Shown one piece after another: positions 45,860-55,066 of a DNA stretch of 64,000 bases. The notes beneath the pieces are model-generated. The model had not been told where the DNA came from. It made no database searches and saw nothing but the letters and a program-made list of their open reading frames with translations. Source of the stretch: Streptomyces sp. RPA4-2 (lineage in GTDB: Bacteria > Actinomycetota > Actinomycetes > Streptomycetales > Streptomycetaceae); NCBI RefSeq assembly GCF_012273515.2, contig NZ_CP050975.2:3472001-3536000 (forward strand), written 5' to 3'. The translations under genes and the position numbers were made by a program. Within the stretch, counting starts at the first letter, position 1; the number at the start of each line of letters is the position of its first letter.

Positions 45860-46195
45860 TCAACGCGCCCATGGACCCCACCACTTGGGCGGCAGCGGGT
45901 CGGCCGGTGCCGAAGTCGGCTGATCGGGATGGAGGCCGAGTCGGCGCAGGGTGTCGGCGCGCACGCACACGACGACGGTGCCGTGCCAGTGGCCGTCCGG
46001 CCGGACCCCGCACATGAGGTCGATCCGGACATCGCGCGCGGCGAAGGGGTCCCAGTCGATGCCCCGGTCACGCAGTCAATCCGCCACCAGCCGCCCCGGC
46101 CGCGGGCGGCCGGGGACGTTCTCGAAGCAGAAGAGGGTCACCCAGTCGGAAGCGGGTCCGTCCATGGCCGTGTGTCCGTCCATGGCCGCCATCAT
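45860..46195 (-). pseudogene. Small gene interrupted by in-frame TGA
   Basis: One minus-strand frame from ATG 46195 to TGA 45860-45862 spans 112 codons with typical high-GC third positions, but a TGA at 46076-46078 (codon 40) splits it. Before it: 'DWVTLFCFENVPGRPRPGRLVAD'; after it: 'LRDRGIDWDPFAARDVRIDL', 'RPDGHWHGTVVVCVRADTLRRL' and 'PKWWGPWAR'. Both halves look like one protein; TGG or CGA to TGA would be a single change. No family is recognised. It starts 39 bp after the TetR gene on the same strand without a clear ribosome site. It could be a recent pseudogene or a sequencing error. Confidence 0.6.
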
Positions 46196-46234
46196 GGCGC
46201 GGGGGACAGAGCCGCCGCTCGCGATTGATCCGAG

Positions 46235-46834
46235 TCAGAGAACGGCGTCCCCGGCCGCCGCGAAGGCGCCCCGCGCCATCCGGTGCAGCAGGGCCGCCGT
46301 CACCCCGCGCCCCGGCAGCGCGCCCGGCCGTCCCAGGTGGGGCGTCGAGTTCAGCAGCCCGAACACCGAGTGCACCGCCGAGCGGGTGGTGGGTTCGGTG
46401 AGGGCCGGATACACCTCCCGCACGACCTCCACCCACAGCTCGACGTACTGCCGCTGGAGCTGCCGCACGAGCTTGCGGTCGCTGTCCCGCAGGCGGTCCA
46501 GTTCGCGGTCGTGCAGGGTGATCAGCGGCCGGTCGTCGAGAGCGAAGTCGATGTGCCCCTCGATGAGCGAGTCGAGCAGCGCCTCCGGGCCGCCACCGGC
46601 CTCCGCGACCCGCCGCTTCCCTCCCGTGAGCAGCTGTCCGCTGATCCCGACCAGCAGCTCGGCGAGCATCGCGTCCTTGCCCGGGAAGTGCCGGTAGAGA
46701 CCGGGGCCGCTGATACCGACGGCCGCCCCTATCTCGTCCACGCCGACGCCGTGGAAACCACGCTCGGCGAAGAGGCGGGCGGCCTCCTTGAGGATCTGCT
46801 CGCGTCGGGTGGGGGCGTCGGTTCTCGTGGCCAT
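46235..46834 (-). CDS. TetR-family regulator of the leucine-degradation operon
   Basis: A 199-residue TetR regulator. DNA-binding domain at residues 8-60 (RREQILKEAARLFAERGFHG, 'IGAAVGISGPGLYRHFPGKD'), then a ligand-binding helical domain. It is divergent from the methylcrotonyl-CoA carboxylase operon, with two palindromic sites between them, so it most likely represses that operon and itself in response to an acyl-CoA. TAGAAT ends 7 bp before the ATG, so the mRNA is probably leaderless; no ribosome site is present. Confidence 0.87.
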   Translation of the reverse strand: MATRTDAPTRREQILKEAARLFAERGFHGVGVDEIGAAVGISGPGLYRHFPGKDAMLAELLVGISGQLLTGGKRRVAEAGGGPEALLDSLIEGHIDFALDDRPLITLHDRELDRLRDSDRKLVRQLQRQYVELWVEVVREVYPALTEPTTRSAVHSVFGLLNSTPHLGRPGALPGRGVTAALLHRMARGAFAAAGDAVL

Positions 46835-46841
46835 GGAAGCA

Positions 46842-46871
46842 ATTCTAGACAGGGAGGTTAGCGGTCGTTAA
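46842..46871 (-). promoter_or_regulatory. Predicted leaderless promoter of the TetR gene
   Basis: On the minus strand, TTAACG (46866-46871), 18 bp, then TAGAAT (46842-46847). Transcription would begin at or next to the ATG (46834). The operator at 46855-46874 covers the -35 and spacer. Confidence 0.5.
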
Positions 46872-46893
46872 CCTGGACGACATGCGTTAACGC
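46855..46893. promoter_or_regulatory. Two TetR-type operators between tetR and the liu operon
   Basis: Site 1 (46855-46874) is AGGTTAGCGGTCGTTAACCT, symmetric at 16 of 20 positions (AGGTTAnCGnnCGnTAACCT). Site 2 has the perfect palindrome GCGTTAACGC at 46884-46893, followed by CTCACTAAC. Both share GTTA/TAAC arms and lie in the 99-bp divergent spacer. Confidence 0.65.
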
Positions 46894-46933
46894 TCACTAA
46901 CTGGTGGACCGCTGGGCGAGGGGACCGCAGGAC

Positions 46934-48550
46934 ATGCACGAAGCACCGGAGCTGACGAGCGCGGCCGATCCCGCGTCGGAGGCCTGGCGGGCCAACGAGG
47001 CGGCTCATCACGCCCTCGGGGAGGAGCTGCGCGCCAAGCTCGCCGAGGCGCGGCTCGGCGGCGGCGAGCGGGCCCGGCAGCGCCACACCGCGCGCGGCAA
47101 ACTGCTGCCGCGCGAGCGGGTGGACCAGCTGCTGGACCCGGGATCACCGTTCCTCGAGCTGGCCCCCCTGGCGGCGCACGGGATGTACGACGGGCAGGCA
47201 GCCGCGGCCGGCGTGATCGCCGGAATCGGCCGGGTCAGCGGCCGCGAATGCGTGATCGTCGCCAACGACGCCACGGTCAAGGGCGGCACGTACTACCCGA
47301 TGACCGTGAAGAAGCACCTGCGGGCCCAGGAGGTCGCGCTGGAGAACCGCCTCCCCTGCGTCTATCTCGTCGACTCCGGCGGAGCCTTCCTGCCGATGCA
47401 GGACGAGGTGTTCCCCGACCGCGAGCACTTCGGGCGGATCTTCTACAACCAGGCGCGGATGTCGGGAGCGGGAATCCCGCAGATCGCCGCCGTCCTCGGA
47501 TCGTGCACGGCCGGCGGCGCGTACGTCCCGGCGATGAGCGACGAGGCCGTGATCGTGCGCAATCAGGGCACGATCTTCCTGGGCGGCCCGCCCCTGGTGA
47601 AGGCCGCCACCGGCGAGGTCGTCACGGCCGAGGAGCTGGGCGGCGGCGAGGTCCACGCCCGCGTGTCGGGCGTCACGGACCACCTCGCGGAGGACGACGC
47701 GCACGCACTGCGGATCGTCCGGAACATCGCGGCCACCCTCCCCGCGCGCGGGGCGCTGCCCTGGGAGGTCACGCCGGCCACGGAGCCCAAGGTCGACCCG
47801 TACGGCATCTACGGCGCCGTGCCGGTCGACTCCCGCACCCCCTACGACGTGCGCGAGGTCATCGCGCGCGTGGTCGACGGTTCGCGCTTCGCCGAGTTCA
47901 AGGCGGAGTTCGGGCAGACCCTGGTCACCGGTTTCGCCCGCATCCACGGGCATCCGGTCGGGATCGTCGCCAACAACGGCATCCTGTTCTCGGAGTCCGC
48001 CCAGAAGGGCGCCCACTTCATCGAGCTGTGCGACCAGCGCGGCATCCCGCTGGTGTTCCTGCAGAACATCTCGGGCTTCATGGTCGGGCGCCAGTACGAG
48101 GCGGGGGGCATCGCCAAGCACGGCGCCAAGATGGTGACGGCGGTCGCCTGCACCCGCGTGCCGAAGCTGACCGTCGTGATCGGCGGATCGTACGGCGCGG
48201 GCAACTACTCGATGTGCGGCCGGGCCTACTCGCCGCGCTTCCTGTGGATGTGGCCCGGCGCCAAGATCTCCGTGATGGGCGGCGAGCAGGCCGCCTCCGT
48301 CCTCGCGACCGTCAAGCGCGACCAGCTGGAGGCGCGCGGTGAGTCCTGGCCCGCCGAGGACGAGGACGCCTTCAAGGCCCCGATCCGCGCCCAGTACGAG
48401 CAGCAGGGCAGCGCCTACTACGCGACGGCCCGCCTCTGGGACGACGGCGTGATCGACCCGCTGGAGACCCGGCAGGTGCTGGGCCTCGCCCTGACCGCGT
48501 GCGCCAACGCGCCCCTGGGTGATCCCCAGTTCGGCGTCTTCCGGATGTGA
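46934..48550 (+). CDS. liuB: Methylcrotonyl-CoA carboxylase, beta (carboxyltransferase) subunit
   Basis: Transfers the carboxyl group from biotin to 3-methylcrotonyl-CoA in leucine breakdown. 538 residues, two crotonase-like halves: '[26 protein letters not shown]' and '[22 protein letters not shown]' in the first, '[20 protein letters not shown]' and '[25 protein letters not shown]' in the second. These blocks match MCC beta better than propionyl-CoA carboxylase. ATG 46934 is preferred to a GTG or other start 30 bp upstream. First gene of a four-gene operon with the alpha subunit, HMG-CoA lyase and isovaleryl-CoA dehydrogenase, all steps of the leucine pathway. Confidence 0.9.
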   Translation: MHEAPELTSAADPASEAWRANEAAHHALGEELRAKLAEARLGGGERARQRHTARGKLLPRERVDQLLDPGSPFLELAPLAAHGMYDGQAAAAGVIAGIGRVSGRECVIVANDATVKGGTYYPMTVKKHLRAQEVALENRLPCVYLVDSGGAFLPMQDEVFPDREHFGRIFYNQARMSGAGIPQIAAVLGSCTAGGAYVPAMSDEAVIVRNQGTIFLGGPPLVKAATGEVVTAEELGGGEVHARVSGVTDHLAEDDAHALRIVRNIAATLPARGALPWEVTPATEPKVDPYGIYGAVPVDSRTPYDVREVIARVVDGSRFAEFKAEFGQTLVTGFARIHGHPVGIVANNGILFSESAQKGAHFIELCDQRGIPLVFLQNISGFMVGRQYEAGGIAKHGAKMVTAVACTRVPKLTVVIGGSYGAGNYSMCGRAYSPRFLWMWPGAKISVMGGEQAASVLATVKRDQLEARGESWPAEDEDAFKAPIRAQYEQQGSAYYATARLWDDGVIDPLETRQVLGLALTACANAPLGDPQFGVFRM

Positions 48551-48563
48551 GGGACCTCTGATC

Positions 48564-50492
48564 ATGTTCGACACCGTTCTTGTGGCCAACCGCGGCGAGA
48601 TCGCCGTCCGGGTCATCCGCACCCTGCGGTCGCTGGGCGTGCGCTCGGTCGCCGTCTTCTCCGACGCGGACGCCGACGCCCGGCACGTGCGTGAGGCGGA
48701 CACGGCGGTACGGATCGGTCCGGCGCCGGCCGCCGAGAGTTATCTGTCGGTGCCCGCCCTCCTGGAGGCGGCGGCGCGGACGGGGGCCCGAGCCGTGCAC
48801 CCGGGGTACGGCTTCCTCGCGGAGAACGCCTCGTTCGCGCGCGCCTGCGCCGAGGCCGGCCTCGTCTTCATCGGTCCGCCCGCCGACGCGATCGCGCTCA
48901 TGGGCGACAAGATCCGCGCCAAGGAGACGGTCCGGGCGGCGGGCGTCCCCGTCGTCCCCGGCTCGTCCGGCAGCGGTCTCACCGACGCCCTGCTGGCCGA
49001 GTCGGCACGGGAGATCGGCATGCCGGTCCTCCTGAAGCCGAGCGCGGGCGGCGGCGGCAAGGGCATGCGGCTGGTGCGGGACGCCGCGGACCTGGCGGAC
49101 GAGATCGCCGCCGCCCGGCGTGAGGCCCGCGCCTCCTTCGGCGACGACACCCTCCTCGTCGAGCGCTGGGTCGACCGCCCCCGCCACATCGAGATCCAGG
49201 TCCTGGCGGACGGGCACGGCAACGTCGTGCACCTGGGCGAGCGCGAGTGCTCCCTGCAGCGCCGCCACCAGAAGATCATCGAGGAGGCGCCCAGCGTGTT
49301 CCTCGACGCCGCGACCCGGGCCTCCATGGGCGAGGCGGCGGTCCACGCGGCCCGCTCCTGCGGGTACGAGGGCGCGGGCACCGTGGAGTTCATCGTCCCC
49401 GGCTCCGACCCGTCCTCGTACTACTTCATGGAGATGAACACCCGCCTCCAGGTGGAACACCCGGTCACCGAACTGGTCACGGGACTCGACCTGGTGGAGT
49501 GGCAGCTCCGGGTGGCCGCGGGCGAGCGGCTGCCCTACGAGCAGAAGGACATCACGCTCACCGGACACGCCGTCGAGGCGCGCGTCTGCGCGGAGGACCC
49601 CTCCCGCGGCTTCCTCCCGTCCGGCGGCACGGTGCTCTCCCTGCGCGAGCCGCAGGGCGACGGGGTGCGCACCGACTCGGGGCTGAGCGAGGGCACGGAG
49701 GTCGGCAGCCTGTACGACCCGATGCTGTCCAAGGTCATCGCGTACGGCCCGGACCGCGCGACCGCGCTGCGCAAGCTGCGCGCCGCCCTCGCGGAGACGG
49801 TCACGCTCGGCGTCCAGACCAACGCGGGTTTCCTGCGCCGGCTGCTGGCCCATCCGGCGGTCGTCGCGGGCGAGTTGGACACCGGCCTGGTGGAGCGGGA
49901 GGCCGACGGACTGGTCTCCGGTGACGTACCGGAGGAGGTGTACGAGGCGGCCGCGGCCGTACGGCTCGACGCGCTGGAGCCCCGGGGCGAGGGCTGGAGC
50001 GATCCCTTCTCGGTGCCGAACGGCTGGCGGCTGGGCGGCACGCCCGCGCCCGTGGGCTTCGACCTGCGGGTGCACGACCCCGTGGTCCACGTCCCGCGCG
50101 GCGCCCACACGGTCACCGCCGGCCGGGTCTCCGTGACCCTCGACGGCGTACGCCACACCTTCCACCGCGCCGGCGACTGGCTCGGCCGCGACGGCGACGC
50201 CTGGCACGTGCGCGATCACGACCCGGTGGCCGCATCCCTGACCGGCGCGGCGCACGCCGGCGCCGACTCACTGACCGCGCCCATGCCCGGCACGGTGACC
50301 GTCGTCAAGGTCGCGGTCGGGGACGAGGTGACCGCGGGACAGAGTCTGCTGGTGGTCGAGGCGATGAAGATGGAGCACGTCATCTCCGCCCCGCACGCGG
50401 GGACCGTCAGCGAACTGGACGTCACCCCGGGCACCACGGTCGCCATGGACCAGATCCTGGCCGTGATCACCCCGTACGAGGAGACGACATGA
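48564..50492 (+). CDS. liuD: Methylcrotonyl-CoA carboxylase, alpha (biotin carboxylase/carrier) subunit
   Basis: ATP-dependent carboxylation of biotin, with the carrier on the same chain; 642 residues. Biotin carboxylase domain at about 1-445: '[21 protein letters not shown]', ATP-grasp '[15 protein letters not shown]', '[22 protein letters not shown]'. A linker domain (about 450-560) and the biotinyl domain at the C-terminus follow, with the biotinylated Lys in '[11 protein letters not shown]' near residue 605. ATG 48564 follows GAGGGACC. It overlaps the HMG-CoA lyase start by 4 bp (ATGA). Confidence 0.92.
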   Translation: MFDTVLVANRGEIAVRVIRTLRSLGVRSVAVFSDADADARHVREADTAVRIGPAPAAESYLSVPALLEAAARTGARAVHPGYGFLAENASFARACAEAGLVFIGPPADAIALMGDKIRAKETVRAAGVPVVPGSSGSGLTDALLAESAREIGMPVLLKPSAGGGGKGMRLVRDAADLADEIAAARREARASFGDDTLLVERWVDRPRHIEIQVLADGHGNVVHLGERECSLQRRHQKIIEEAPSVFLDAATRASMGEAAVHAARSCGYEGAGTVEFIVPGSDPSSYYFMEMNTRLQVEHPVTELVTGLDLVEWQLRVAAGERLPYEQKDITLTGHAVEARVCAEDPSRGFLPSGGTVLSLREPQGDGVRTDSGLSEGTEVGSLYDPMLSKVIAYGPDRATALRKLRAALAETVTLGVQTNAGFLRRLLAHPAVVAGELDTGLVEREADGLVSGDVPEEVYEAAAAVRLDALEPRGEGWSDPFSVPNGWRLGGTPAPVGFDLRVHDPVVHVPRGAHTVTAGRVSVTLDGVRHTFHRAGDWLGRDGDAWHVRDHDPVAASLTGAAHAGADSLTAPMPGTVTVVKVAVGDEVTAGQSLLVVEAMKMEHVISAPHAGTVSELDVTPGTTVAMDQILAVITPYEETT

Positions 50493-51454
50493 GCACCCCG
50501 GAACTCGGCCTCCCGATGGTCGTACCGGCCCAGGACCTGCCCGCGCGGGTGCGGATCCACGAGGTCGGCGCGCGCGACGGACTGCAGAACGAGAAGGCGA
50601 CCGTACCGACCGAGGTCAAGGCCGAGTTCATCCGGCGCCTCGCCGACGCGGGCCTGACCACCATCGAGGCCACCAGCTTCGTCCACCCCAAGTGGGTGCC
50701 CCAACTGGCGGACTCGGAGCAGCTGTTCCCGCTGGTGAGCGACCTCGGCGGGACCGGCGGCGCGCCTGGGGTCCGTCTCCCGGTCCTCGTACCGAACGAA
50801 CGCGGTCTGGACCGGGCCCTGGCCCTCGGCGCCCGCCATGTCGCCGTCTTCGCCAGTGCGACGGAGTCCTTCGCGAAGGCCAACCTCAACCGCACCGTGG
50901 ACGAGTCGCTGGCCATGTTCGAGCCGGTGGTGTCCCGGGCCAAGGCGGAGAGGGCGCACGTCCGCGGCTATGTCTCGATGTGCTTCGGCGACCCCTGGGA
51001 GGGCGCCGTCCCCATCCACCAGGTCGTGCGTGTGTGCAGGGCCCTGCTGGACATGGGCTGCGACGAGCTGAGCCTGGGCGACACGATCGGCGTGGCGACG
51101 CCGGGCCACGTCCAGAACCTGCTGGCGGAGCTCAACGAGGAAGGTGTGCCGACCAGCGTGCTCGGTGTGCACTTCCACGACACGTACGGCCAGGCGCTCG
51201 CCAACACCCTGGCGAGCCTGCAGCACGGGGTGACGACCGTCGACGCGTCCGCGGGCGGCCTCGGCGGCTGTCCGTACGCGAAGTCCGCGACCGGCAACCT
51301 CGCCACCGAAGACCTCGTATGGATGCTCCAGGGCCTCGGTGTCGACACCGGGGTCGACCTCGGCCGCCTCACCGCCACCAGCGTGTGGATGGCCGGACAA
51401 CTGGGCCGACCCAGCCCGTCCCGCACCGTCAAAGCCCTCTCCCACCAGGAGTGA
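50489..51454 (+). CDS. liuE: Hydroxymethylglutaryl-CoA lyase
   Basis: Cleaves HMG-CoA to acetyl-CoA and acetoacetate, the last step of leucine degradation; 321 residues. TIM-barrel motifs: '[21 protein letters not shown]' (metal-binding Asp), '[16 protein letters not shown]', '[20 protein letters not shown]' (HxH metal ligands) and the active-site loop '[26 protein letters not shown]' with its catalytic Cys. ATG 50489 overlaps the preceding stop; the stop is 5 bp from the next ATG. Confidence 0.93.
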   Translation: MSTPELGLPMVVPAQDLPARVRIHEVGARDGLQNEKATVPTEVKAEFIRRLADAGLTTIEATSFVHPKWVPQLADSEQLFPLVSDLGGTGGAPGVRLPVLVPNERGLDRALALGARHVAVFASATESFAKANLNRTVDESLAMFEPVVSRAKAERAHVRGYVSMCFGDPWEGAVPIHQVVRVCRALLDMGCDELSLGDTIGVATPGHVQNLLAELNEEGVPTSVLGVHFHDTYGQALANTLASLQHGVTTVDASAGGLGGCPYAKSATGNLATEDLVWMLQGLGVDTGVDLGRLTATSVWMAGQLGRPSPSRTVKALSHQE

Positions 51455-51459
51455 ACCCC

Positions 51460-52626
51460 ATGTCCCTGGACCACCGCCTCTCTCCCGAACTCGAGGAACT
51501 GCGCCGCACGGTCGAGGAGTTCGCGCACGACGTCGTGGCTCCGAAGATCGGCGACTTCTACGAGCGGCACGAGTTCCCGTACGAGATCGTGCGGGAGATG
51601 GGCCGCATGGGCCTGTTCGGCCTGCCCTTCCCCGAGGAGTACGGCGGCATGGGCGGCGACTACCTCGCCCTCGGCATCGCCCTGGAGGAACTCGCGCGCG
51701 TGGACTCCTCGGTGGCCATCACCCTGGAGGCCGGCGTCTCGCTCGGCGCGATGCCGATCCACCTCTTCGGCACCGACGCGCAGAAGGCCGAATGGCTCCC
51801 CCGCCTGTGCTCGGGAGAGATCCTGGGCGCCTTCGGCCTGACCGAGCCGGACGGCGGCTCGGACGCGGGCGCGACCCGCACGACGGCCCGGCTCGACCCG
51901 GACACGGACGAGTGGGTGATCAACGGCAGCAAGTGCTTCATCACCAACTCGGGCACGGACATCACGGGCCTGGTGACGGTCACCGCGGTCACGGGCCGCA
52001 AGCCCGACGGCAAGCCGCTGATCTCCGCGATCATCGTCCCCTCCGGCACCCCCGGCTTCACGGTCGCCGCGCCCTACTCGAAGGTCGGCTGGAACGCCTC
52101 GGACACCCGTGAGCTGTCCTTCGCCGATGTCCGCGTCCCGGCCGCCAACCTGCTGGGCGAGGAGGGCCGCGGGTACGCGCAGTTCCTGCGCATCCTGGAC
52201 GAGGGCCGCGTCGCCATCTCGGCCCTGGCGACGGGACTGGCCCAGGGCTGCGTGGACGAGTCCGTGAAGTACGCCAAGGAGCGGCACGCGTTCGGCCGGA
52301 ACATCGGCGCGTACCAGGCCATCCAGTTCAAGATCGCGGACATGGAGACGAAGGCCCACATGGCCCGCGTCGGCTGGCGCGACGCCGCCTCCCGGCTGGT
52401 CGCGGGTGAGCCCTTCAAGAAGGAGGCGGCGATCGCCAAGCTCTACTCCTCCACGATCGCCGTGGACAACGCCCGCGACGCCACCCAGATCCACGGCGGC
52501 TACGGCTTCATGAACGAGTACCCGGTGGCCCGCATGTGGCGCGACTCCAAGATCCTGGAGATCGGCGAGGGCACGAGCGAGGTGCAGCGGATGCTGATCG
52601 CGCGGGAGTTGGGGCTCACGGGCTGA
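51460..52626 (+). CDS. liuA: Isovaleryl-CoA dehydrogenase-type acyl-CoA dehydrogenase
   Basis: Oxidises isovaleryl-CoA (leucine) to 3-methylcrotonyl-CoA with FAD; 388 residues. 'ILGAFGLTEPDGGSDAGATRTTA' and 'WVINGSKCFITNSGTDITG' bind FAD and substrate; 'DATQIHGGYGFMNEYPVARMWRDSKI' and 'EIGEGTSEVQRMLIARELGL' close the protein. The operon context gives the substrate; other branched acyl-CoAs are also possible (S. coelicolor AcdH has broad activity). CAGGAG precedes ATG 51460. Last gene before a stable hairpin. Confidence 0.9.
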   Translation: MSLDHRLSPELEELRRTVEEFAHDVVAPKIGDFYERHEFPYEIVREMGRMGLFGLPFPEEYGGMGGDYLALGIALEELARVDSSVAITLEAGVSLGAMPIHLFGTDAQKAEWLPRLCSGEILGAFGLTEPDGGSDAGATRTTARLDPDTDEWVINGSKCFITNSGTDITGLVTVTAVTGRKPDGKPLISAIIVPSGTPGFTVAAPYSKVGWNASDTRELSFADVRVPAANLLGEEGRGYAQFLRILDEGRVAISALATGLAQGCVDESVKYAKERHAFGRNIGAYQAIQFKIADMETKAHMARVGWRDAASRLVAGEPFKKEAAIAKLYSSTIAVDNARDATQIHGGYGFMNEYPVARMWRDSKILEIGEGTSEVQRMLIARELGLTG

Positions 52627-52653
52627 GCGCCCGCCCGTACCGAGGTCCCGTGA

Positions 52654-52697
52654 ACAGCCTCCCGACCAGGACGCGTCCGCGCCGGTCGGGGGGCTGT
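52654..52697 (+). terminator. Terminator of the leucine-degradation operon
   Basis: 14-bp arms (52654-52667 with 52684-52697; one G-U pair) around a 16-base loop, 27 bp after the dehydrogenase stop. Confidence 0.75.
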
Positions 52698-52815
52698 CCG
52701 GCGCCACCGGAAGCCGTCCTCGCGACCCCACCCGACGCGCGTGCTTCCCGGGCCGCCGTACAGACCTGACCGGCAGCACCGGCGAGTGGCCGGCACCCGC
52801 CCCTGGAACAAGAAC

Positions 52816-52834
52816 TGAGGTTAGGCTAACCTAC
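52816..52834. promoter_or_regulatory. Iron box (DmdR1/IdeR site) upstream of desE
   Basis: TGAGGTTAGGCTAACCTAC contains the perfect 15-bp palindrome AGGTTAGGCTAACCT (52818-52832), the core of Streptomyces iron boxes (TTAGGTTAGGCTCACCTAA). Binding of the iron-loaded repressor would silence desE-desF. Confidence 0.9.
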
Positions 52835-52886
52835 CTTCGAACTTGTCCGGCGGGCGCTCCGCCCCGTGCCGAAAGCAGCCACTCTC

Positions 52887-53942
52887 ATGTCCAACGCCCA
52901 TGCCACCCACCTCTCCCGCCGCGGCATCCTCGCCGCCGGCGGCGCCCTCGGCCTCGGTGCCGTCCTCGCCGCCTGCGGCGACGACGACGCGAAAAGCGGT
53001 GGCTCGGACTCGACGAAGGCCGCCGACGCCGGGTCCAAGTCCGGCCCCTGGACGTTCAAGGACGACCGCGGCACCACCGTGAAGCTGGACAAGACACCGG
53101 CGAACATCGTCGCCTTCACCGGTGTCGCCGCCGCGCTCCACGACTACGGCATCGAGGTCAAGGGCGTCTTCGGCCCGACCACGACCAAGGACGGCAAGGC
53201 CGATGTCCAGGCCGGCGACATGGACGTCACCAAGCTGACCGTGCTCGGCAACGAGTGGGGCCAGTTCAACATCGAGAAGTACGCGACTCTCGCGCCCGAC
53301 GTGCTGATCTCGACGATGTTCGACGCCGCGGGCACCCTCTGGTACGTCCCCGAGGAGTCCAAGGACAAGATCCTCAAGCTCGCGCCGAGCGTCGGCATCT
53401 CCGTCTACGACCGCCAGATGCCGCAGTCCCTGGAGCGCATGTACGCGCTGGCCGAGTCGCTCGGCGCCGACGTGAAGTCCGCGCGGATCGTCGAGGCGAA
53501 GAAGAAGTTCGAGACGGCCGCCGAGCGCCTGCGCAAGGCCGCCAAGGCCCGCCCGGAGATCAAGGTCCTGGCCGGCTCCGCGAGCCAGGACATCTTCTAC
53601 GTCTCCGGCTCGAACCTCTCCATCGACCTGGAGTACTTCAAGGCGCTCGGCGTGAACATCGTCGAGCCCTCCGCCAAGGCCCTGAAGGCCAGCGGCGGCT
53701 GGTTCGAGAACCTGAGCTGGGAGAACGTCGACAAGTACCCGGCGGACGTCATCATCATGGACGACCGCAGCTCGACCATCCAGCCGGCCGACATCACCGA
53801 GGCCACCTGGAAGAAGCTGCCCGCCGTCAAGGCCGGCCAGGTCATCGCCCGCTCCCCCGAGCCGATCATCTCGTACGACAAGTGCACCCCGCTGCTCGAC
53901 AACCTCGCCGAGGCCATCGAGAAGGCCAAGAAGGTCGCCTGA
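52887..53942 (+). CDS. desE: Ferrioxamine-binding lipoprotein DesE
   Basis: Membrane-anchored receptor that captures ferrioxamine for ABC import; 351 residues. Signal 'HLSRRGILAAGGALGLGAVLAAC' with twin Arg and lipobox LAAC (Cys near residue 31), then an Asp/Ser-rich linker and a FhuD-like binding domain ('NIVAFTGVAAALHDYGIEVKGVFGP', 'DVLISTMFD', 'NIVEPSAKALKASGGWFENLSWENV'). ATG 52887 gives the length known for DesE; GTG 52866 would add seven residues. Regulated by the iron box 53-71 bp upstream. The permease partners are not in this window. Confidence 0.92.
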   Translation: MSNAHATHLSRRGILAAGGALGLGAVLAACGDDDAKSGGSDSTKAADAGSKSGPWTFKDDRGTTVKLDKTPANIVAFTGVAAALHDYGIEVKGVFGPTTTKDGKADVQAGDMDVTKLTVLGNEWGQFNIEKYATLAPDVLISTMFDAAGTLWYVPEESKDKILKLAPSVGISVYDRQMPQSLERMYALAESLGADVKSARIVEAKKKFETAAERLRKAAKARPEIKVLAGSASQDIFYVSGSNLSIDLEYFKALGVNIVEPSAKALKASGGWFENLSWENVDKYPADVIIMDDRSSTIQPADITEATWKKLPAVKAGQVIARSPEPIISYDKCTPLLDNLAEAIEKAKKVA

Positions 53943-53982
53943 CACCCCGCCGCGACACCCTGACCACCACTCAGGAGCCCTG

Positions 53983-54837
53983 ATGACGACGGTCGTTGCC
54001 GCCCCGTTCCGTTTCTTCTCCCTCCAGGTCGTACGGACGAGGCGGCTCGGCCCGTCGCTGGTCCGGGTCTCGTTCGCGGGCTCCGACCTGGACGCCTTCG
54101 CCTCCGACGGCCGGGACCAGAGCCTCTCGCTGTTCCTGCCGCACCCCGGCCAGACCGAGCCCGCCGTCCCCTTCGAACTGGGCGACCACTGGTGGCAGGG
54201 CTGGCGCGAACTACCCGAGGACGTACGGGCGGTGATGCGCTCGTACACCCTGCGGGCGCTGCGCCGCGACGCCCGGGGCCGCACCACCGGGATCGACATC
54301 GACTTCGTGCTGCACGGAGTGGAGCCGGGCGCCGGGGCCCCCGCGGGTCCGGCGTCCCGGTGGGCCTCGCGCGCGGCGGCGGGTGACCGCGTCGTCCTGC
54401 TCGGCCCGGCGGTCGAGGACAACCGGGCGATCCGCTTCCGGCCGCCCGCCGACACCGACCTGATCGTGCTGTGGGCGGACGAGACCGCCCTGCCGGCCGC
54501 CTCCGCCATCCTGGAGTCGCTGCCGGCCGGCACCCGGGTCCGGGCCTGGCTGGAGGTCGAGCACCGCGAGGACGTCCAGGACCTGTCCGTGGCGGCCGAC
54601 GCGGAGATCACCTGCCTCGTGCGCGACAGCGGCTCCCCCATGGCCGCCGACGCCGTACGGGCCTCCCGGCTGCCGTCCGCCGAGCGGCCGTACGCCTGGA
54701 TCGCGGGCGAGTCCGGGTGCGTGAAGGAGATGCGCCGTCACCTCGTGCGCGAGCGCGGGATCGACCGCAGGCGCGTCACGTTCGTGGGCTACTGGCGGCG
54801 CGGGCTGACGGAGGAGCAGCTGCGCGAGGAGGAGTAG
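53983..54837 (+). CDS. desF: Siderophore-interacting protein (ferrioxamine reductase) DesF
   Basis: Flavin-dependent reductase that frees iron from imported ferrioxamine in the cytoplasm; 284 residues of the SIP/ViuB family. FAD-binding 'VMRSYTLRALRRD' (RxYT motif, near residue 87) and C-terminal NAD(P)H region 'LIVLWADETALPAASAILESL', 'YAWIAGESGCVKEMRRHLVRERG', 'VTFVGYWRRGLTEEQL'. It follows desE by 40 bp and probably shares its iron-controlled transcript. Confidence 0.9.
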   Translation: MTTVVAAPFRFFSLQVVRTRRLGPSLVRVSFAGSDLDAFASDGRDQSLSLFLPHPGQTEPAVPFELGDHWWQGWRELPEDVRAVMRSYTLRALRRDARGRTTGIDIDFVLHGVEPGAGAPAGPASRWASRAAAGDRVVLLGPAVEDNRAIRFRPPADTDLIVLWADETALPAASAILESLPAGTRVRAWLEVEHREDVQDLSVAADAEITCLVRDSGSPMAADAVRASRLPSAERPYAWIAGESGCVKEMRRHLVRERGIDRRRVTFVGYWRRGLTEEQLREEE

Positions 54838-54916
54838 CGGCTCACACCGGTGACGGCCCCTCAAACAGAGGCGTACGTCACTGCCGGAACCCGTGGGACG
54901 GGGTCGCGTAGCGAAC

Positions 54917-54935
54917 TTAGGTTAGGCTAACCTTA
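54917..54935. promoter_or_regulatory. Iron box (DmdR1/IdeR site) upstream of desABCD
   Basis: TTAGGTTAGGCTAACCTTA, with the same perfect 15-bp core (54919-54933) as the box before desE. It controls the biosynthetic operon; the start codon of desA is 131 bp downstream. Confidence 0.92.
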
Positions 54936-54964
54936 GTTGAACGACGCGGCCTCGTCCCTTCCGT

Positions 54965-54988
54965 CTTCTCGGCTTCTCGGCTTCTCGT
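54965..54988 (+). repeat. Three-copy octamer in the desA leader
   Basis: CTTCTCGG, CTTCTCGG, CTTCTCGT in tandem, in a pyrimidine-rich leader between the iron box and desA. Confidence 0.6.
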
Positions 54989-55066
54989 CTCCTCGCCCTC
55001 ACCCGAGCCGTCCCCCTCTGCCACCCCGCCCGGACGCTCCCTCTTCCCCGCACGGAGGACCCCCAC

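Noticed and set aside
46076..46078. TGA read as selenocysteine
   Set aside because: No Sec-insertion-like hairpin was apparent right after the codon and no redox motif surrounds it; a nonsense change or sequence error is simpler.
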